In this document: piece after piece, positions 8,632-11,058 of the stretch
Position numbering within the stretch: the first letter of the stretch is position 1
Layout of the letters: each line of letters opens with the position of its first letter
Origin: Flavobacteriaceae bacterium
GTDB taxonomy: Bacteria > Bacteroidota > Bacteroidia > Flavobacteriales > Flavobacteriaceae
Assembly: GCA_947482805.1 (NCBI GenBank)
Contig: CANKLK010000063.1
Coordinates: forward strand, 1-11,058
Direction of reading: 5' to 3'
DNA length: 11,058 bases
Made by a program: the position numbers and the translations under genes
Notes under the pieces: generated by a model
Told to the model about the DNA's origin: nothing
Seen by the model: only the letters and a program-made list of their open reading frames with translations
The model's database searches: none

Positions 8632-8697
8632 TAGGTTGTAAGTTGTAGGTTCTATGTTAACTTCAACTCACAACCCACAACTTATAACATACAACAA
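8632..8697. repeat. Heptad-repeat hairpin between asnS and rpoN
   Basis: The left arm is built of heptads TAGGTTG, TAAGTTG, TAGGTTC and TATGTTA (8632-8659). On the opposite strand the right arm reads TTTGTTG, TATGTTA, TAAGTTG, TGGGTTG, TGAGTTG (8697-8663). The arms pair: GTTGTA (8635-8640) with TACAAC (8690-8695), then most bases of 8642-8658 with 8672-8688, including G-U pairs. The structure fills nearly the whole spacer. No U-tract follows, so it is unlikely to be a simple terminator. It could be an attenuator, a processing site or a REP-like intergenic repeat. Confidence 0.7.
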
Positions 8698-8702
8698 AGA
8701 CA

Positions 8703-10172
8703 ATGTTAAAGCAGTTTCTAAATCTAAAATTATCACAAAAACTATCACCTCAACAAATTCAGTTGATGAAGTTGATACAATTGCCTACACAAGCATTTGA
8801 GCAACGACTCAAGGAGGAAATGGTTGAAAATCCGGCATTGGAAAGCGGAAAAGAAGAAGATGATGAATTGTATGAAAAAGATGAGTTTGACAACAATGAC
8901 GAATATGATGATTATGAAGGCAGCGAAAACATCGAAACTGACGAAATCAACATTGATGAATATTTAAGCAATGATGAAACTCCTGACTATAAGCTTCAGA
9001 CCAATAATTATAGCGATGATGATGATGACCGTGAAATGCCATTTGCAGCACCGACAAGTTTTCACCAAGATTTAATCAATCAGTTAAATACTTTTATCTT
9101 AACGGATGAACAACGTGATATTGCTGAATTTTTGGTTGGAAGTATTGATGATGATGGTTATTTGCGTCGAAGCGTTTCTGATATTGTTGATGATATGGCG
9201 TTTACACAAGGTATTTATACGGATGAAAAAACAGTTGAAAAAATTCTGCACATTATCCATGATTTAGAGCCTTCCGGTGTTGGTGCTAGAGATTTACACG
9301 AATGTTTATTGTTACAACTCCGACACAAAACGCCAACAGAGTACGTTGATTTAGCCATTAATATTATCCAGAATAATTTTGATGCGTTTACCAAAAAGCA
9401 TTACGATAAACTCCAATCGACTTACGAAATTTCAAAAGAGCAACTGAAAAAAGCGATTGAAGAAATTGAAAAATTGAATCCCAAACCAGGAGGTGCATTT
9501 GACAGTAGCAATCGCACGGTAGAGCAAATTGTTCCTGATTTTGCTATTCGAATTGTTGATGGCGAATTAGAACTTACGTTAAACGGCAGGAATGCGCCAA
9601 CTTTGCATATTTCCAAAGATTATAAGGAAATGCTGCAAACCTATAAAGTTTCTAAAGACAAATCAAATTCGCAAAAAGATGCTGTGCAGTTTATTAAGCA
9701 AAAATTGGATTCTGCCAAATGGTTTATCGATGCGATTCGCCAACGTCAGGAAACACTTTTTGTTACGATGAATGCCATTATGCATTTTCAGCAGGAATAT
9801 TTCCTTGATGGTGAAGAAACCAAATTGAAACCAATGATATTGAAAGACATTGCCGATATGGTTGGCCTTGATATTTCAACCGTTTCCCGAGTAGCCAATA
9901 GTAAATATGTCGATACACCTTATGGTACAAAACTTATAAAAGAATATTTTTCAGAATCCATGAAGAACGATCAGGGTGAAGATGTTTCTACCTTGGAAAT
10001 CAAAAATATTCTGAAAAACATTATAGAAGAAGAAGACAAAAACAAGCCTTTACCTGATGATCAACTGGCCGAAATTCTAAAAGAGAAAGGCTATCCAATT
10101 GCCCGAAGAACCATTGCTAAATACAGAGACTTACTTGATATTCCTGTAGCGAGAATGAGGAAAAAGATATAG
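8703..10172 (+). CDS. rpoN: RNA polymerase sigma-54 factor
   Basis: This is the alternative sigma factor that directs RNA polymerase to -24/-12 promoters and needs an AAA+ enhancer-binding activator. The 489-residue protein is full length for the family. Region I (1-50) is the Gln/Leu-rich activator-contact segment (LSQKLSPQQIQLMKLIQLP). Region II (about 50-105) is strongly acidic, ending in five Asp encoded by a short GAT repeat. The core-binding domain follows (about 120-330). The helix-turn-helix is DIADMVGLDISTVSRV (382-397). The RpoN box ARRTIAKYRD (467-476) differs from the textbook ARRTVAKYRE by two conservative changes. It follows asnS by 79 bases with no TAnnTTTG box in between, so read-through from asnS is likely. 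No activator gene or convincing -24/-12 promoter was seen in the window. Confidence 0.98.
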   Translation: MLKQFLNLKLSQKLSPQQIQLMKLIQLPTQAFEQRLKEEMVENPALESGKEEDDELYEKDEFDNNDEYDDYEGSENIETDEINIDEYLSNDETPDYKLQTNNYSDDDDDREMPFAAPTSFHQDLINQLNTFILTDEQRDIAEFLVGSIDDDGYLRRSVSDIVDDMAFTQGIYTDEKTVEKILHIIHDLEPSGVGARDLHECLLLQLRHKTPTEYVDLAINIIQNNFDAFTKKHYDKLQSTYEISKEQLKKAIEEIEKLNPKPGGAFDSSNRTVEQIVPDFAIRIVDGELELTLNGRNAPTLHISKDYKEMLQTYKVSKDKSNSQKDAVQFIKQKLDSAKWFIDAIRQRQETLFVTMNAIMHFQQEYFLDGEETKLKPMILKDIADMVGLDISTVSRVANSKYVDTPYGTKLIKEYFSESMKNDQGEDVSTLEIKNILKNIIEEEDKNKPLPDDQLAEILKEKGYPIARRTIAKYRDLLDIPVARMRKKI

Positions 10173-10177
10173 ATTAA

Positions 10178-10205
10178 GGAATTGGGATTTAGGATTTAGG
10201 ATTTT
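10178..10205 (+). repeat. Tandem heptads (GGATTTA-type, four units)
   Basis: The units GGAATTG, GGATTTA, GGATTTA and GGATTTT follow each other with exact 7-base period, starting five bases after the rpoN stop, and run into a T6 tract. The phase TAGGATT is similar to the TAGGTTG heptad in the spacer on the other side of rpoN. No hairpin forms here. Confidence 0.65.
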
Positions 10206-10220
10206 TTAAAACTCTTCAAC

Positions 10221-10245
10221 TTGAGGCACCAAATTGGCTCCTCAA
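10221..10245. promoter_or_regulatory. 25-bp palindrome centred on a promoter -33 element
   Basis: Outer arms TTGAGG (10221-10226) and CCTCAA (10240-10245) and inner arms CCAA (10229-10232) and TTGG (10234-10237) are symmetric about position 10233, separated by two mismatched dinucleotides. The TTG at 10234-10236 is the predicted -33 element of the downstream gene. This placement fits an operator. It lacks a following U-tract, so a role as the rpoN terminator is less likely. Confidence 0.5.
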
Positions 10246-10266
10246 AACATCAAATCACTATATTTG
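10234..10266 (+). promoter_or_regulatory. Promoter TTG-N22-TATATTTG of the small membrane protein gene
   Basis: A full -7 match TATATTTG (10259-10266) stands 22 bases after TTG (10234-10236), within the 17-23 spacing known for Bacteroidota. Transcription would start near 10273, 14 bases before the TTG codon chosen as the translation start. It is the best promoter match in the window. Confidence 0.6.
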
Positions 10267-10286
10267 TTTGCAACAACAAAAACACC

Positions 10287-10892
10287 TTGAAAAAAATACT
10301 TCCTTTTTTTTCGTATGCCTTTCATCCTATTTTCATTCCGCTTTTAGGAACTGTTTTTTACGTTTTGCTTGAAGAAAAATATTTCACTTTACCGCAATAT
10401 TTGATTCTTTTTTTGCAAATAATTATAATAACTTTCCTATTGCCAATTGCGTTTTTTTATCTACTTAGAACTTTCGGTAAAATAGAAAACGTTATGCTTA
10501 CGGATATATCACAACGTAAAATTCCTTTATTATTGCAGATTATGTTGTTTGCTATTTTGATAGAAAAAAGCATAACAATTGATCGTTTCCCAAGCTTGTA
10601 TTTCTTTTTTGTTGGAGGTTTACTGAGTACTATTTTTGCATTTTTGTTATTGTATGTCAAATTCAAAGCAAGTATTCACATGATTGGGATTAGTTCGCTA
10701 ACCGTTTTTATTATTGGTTTGAGCATTCATAACCAAATTAACACCATCAATACGGTTACTTTTTTTGTAATGATGAATGGTCTTGTTGCTTCTTCACGCT
10801 TAGTTATGAAAGCACATTTAAATAAAGAATTGTTAGTTGGATTTTTGTGTGGGTTAATTCCACAAAGTCTTTTACTCTATTTTTGGCTATAG
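10287..10892 (+). CDS. Polytopic membrane protein with degenerate PAP2-like motifs
   Basis: This is an inner-membrane protein of 201 residues, mostly hydrophobic, with about six predicted helices. I recognise no named family with certainty. From the chosen start, S170-R171 with H177 and E181 (SRLVMKAHLNKELLVG) closely recalls PAP2 motif 3, SR-x5-H-x3-D, with Glu for Asp. H131-x-x-G-I-S could be a relic of PSGH, and QRKIP (76-80) may stand for the first motif. A phosphatase of undecaprenyl or lipid phosphates is therefore a possible ancestor; activity is doubtful because the motifs are incomplete. The start is TTG 10287 (MKKILPFF), placed just after a good promoter. An upstream in-frame TTG at 10221 lies inside a palindrome before that promoter, and the next in-frame ATG would remove a third of the protein. 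Its last two codons overlap the convergent neighbour. Confidence 0.75.
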   Translation: MKKILPFFSYAFHPIFIPLLGTVFYVLLEEKYFTLPQYLILFLQIIIITFLLPIAFFYLLRTFGKIENVMLTDISQRKIPLLLQIMLFAILIEKSITIDRFPSLYFFFVGGLLSTIFAFLLLYVKFKASIHMIGISSLTVFIIGLSIHNQINTINTVTFFVMMNGLVASSRLVMKAHLNKELLVGFLCGLIPQSLLLYFWL

Positions 10893-11058
10893 AATATAGA
10901 ACATCAAACCAAAATTAGTTGTATTCATAGAAATGGATTGATTTTCAATTTTAGCAGAAGATTTAAATATCGGATTTAATCCATAATAGGCATAAAAATT
11001 CCAAGTATTCCAACCAAAAGAAAGATAAAAACCATATTCAAATTGATTCAAATCCGAA
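10887..11058 (-). CDS. Outer-membrane beta-barrel protein, C-terminal part
   Basis: Only the final 56 residues and the stop are inside the window; the gene enters from the right edge. The reading has alternating aromatic residues (FEYGFYLSFGWNTWNFYAYYG), the phrase LNPIFK, and ends in FGLMFYIL. A terminal strand of this kind is what the BAM complex recognises in barrel proteins, and this style is common in small Bacteroidota barrels (porin-like or PorT-like). Which family it belongs to cannot be said from this fragment. Its stop (10889-10887) falls on the last Leu codon of the convergent membrane-protein gene, so there is no room for a terminator between them. Confidence 0.75.
   Translation of the reverse strand, partial: SDLNQFEYGFYLSFGWNTWNFYAYYGLNPIFKSSAKIENQSISMNTTNFGLMFYIL

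Noticed and set aside
8632..8697. CRISPR array or tRNA gene in the asnS-rpoN spacer
   Set aside because: The repeat period is 7 bases with inverted halves and no spacers; no cloverleaf or CCA end fits.
9015..9029. GAT trinucleotide repeat in rpoN as a variable tract
   Set aside because: Only four GAT units plus GAC; this is simply the acidic region II typical of sigma-54 and too short to expect slippage.
10221..10286. N-terminal extension of the small membrane protein from TTG 10221
   Set aside because: It begins in a palindrome and spans the predicted promoter; the 22 added residues are polar and do not look like part of the membrane protein.

Overview
The window looks like chromosomal DNA from a member of the Bacteroidota, most likely the Flavobacteriaceae. 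It is AT-rich and lacks clear Shine-Dalgarno sequences. It carries several matches to the Bacteroidota promoter box TAnnTTTG, a TonB-dependent receptor with an N-terminal carboxypeptidase-regulatory-like domain, and a Bacteroidota-style outer-membrane barrel C-terminus. Genus and species cannot be fixed by reading alone.

Layout. Positions 1-2049 (minus) hold the first 683 residues of a TonB-dependent receptor that runs off the left edge. A 193-bp spacer (2050-2242) carries two copies of a TTAAC-N5-GTTAa dyad. Positions 2243-4513 (minus) encode a CPA2-type cation/H+ antiporter with a cytoplasmic tail resembling universal stress proteins. A divergent control region (4514-4697) separates this from a plus-strand run: an MMPL/RND-superfamily exporter (4698-7118), asnS (7178-8623), rpoN (8703-10172) and a small polytopic membrane protein with PAP2-like traces (10287-10892). 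A minus-strand outer-membrane barrel gene (10887-11058, C-terminus only) enters from the right edge. The two convergent genes at the right end overlap by six bases.

How it fits together. Apart from asnS (protein synthesis) and rpoN (sigma-54), everything here acts in the envelope: nutrient uptake across the outer membrane, monovalent cation/proton exchange, export of an unknown hydrophobic substrate, an inner-membrane protein possibly descended from lipid phosphatases, and an outer-membrane barrel. asnS and rpoN have no recognisable promoter between them and are probably co-transcribed. The small membrane protein has its own well-formed promoter.

I do not see a mobile element, CRISPR array, toxin-antitoxin pair, defence island, tRNA or rRNA. 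The coding content is ordinary. The most interesting signals are non-coding: heptad-repeat structures in both spacers flanking rpoN, a long palindrome centred on a promoter -33 element, a repeated dyad upstream of the receptor gene, and the shared Leu-stop palindrome at the convergent gene ends.
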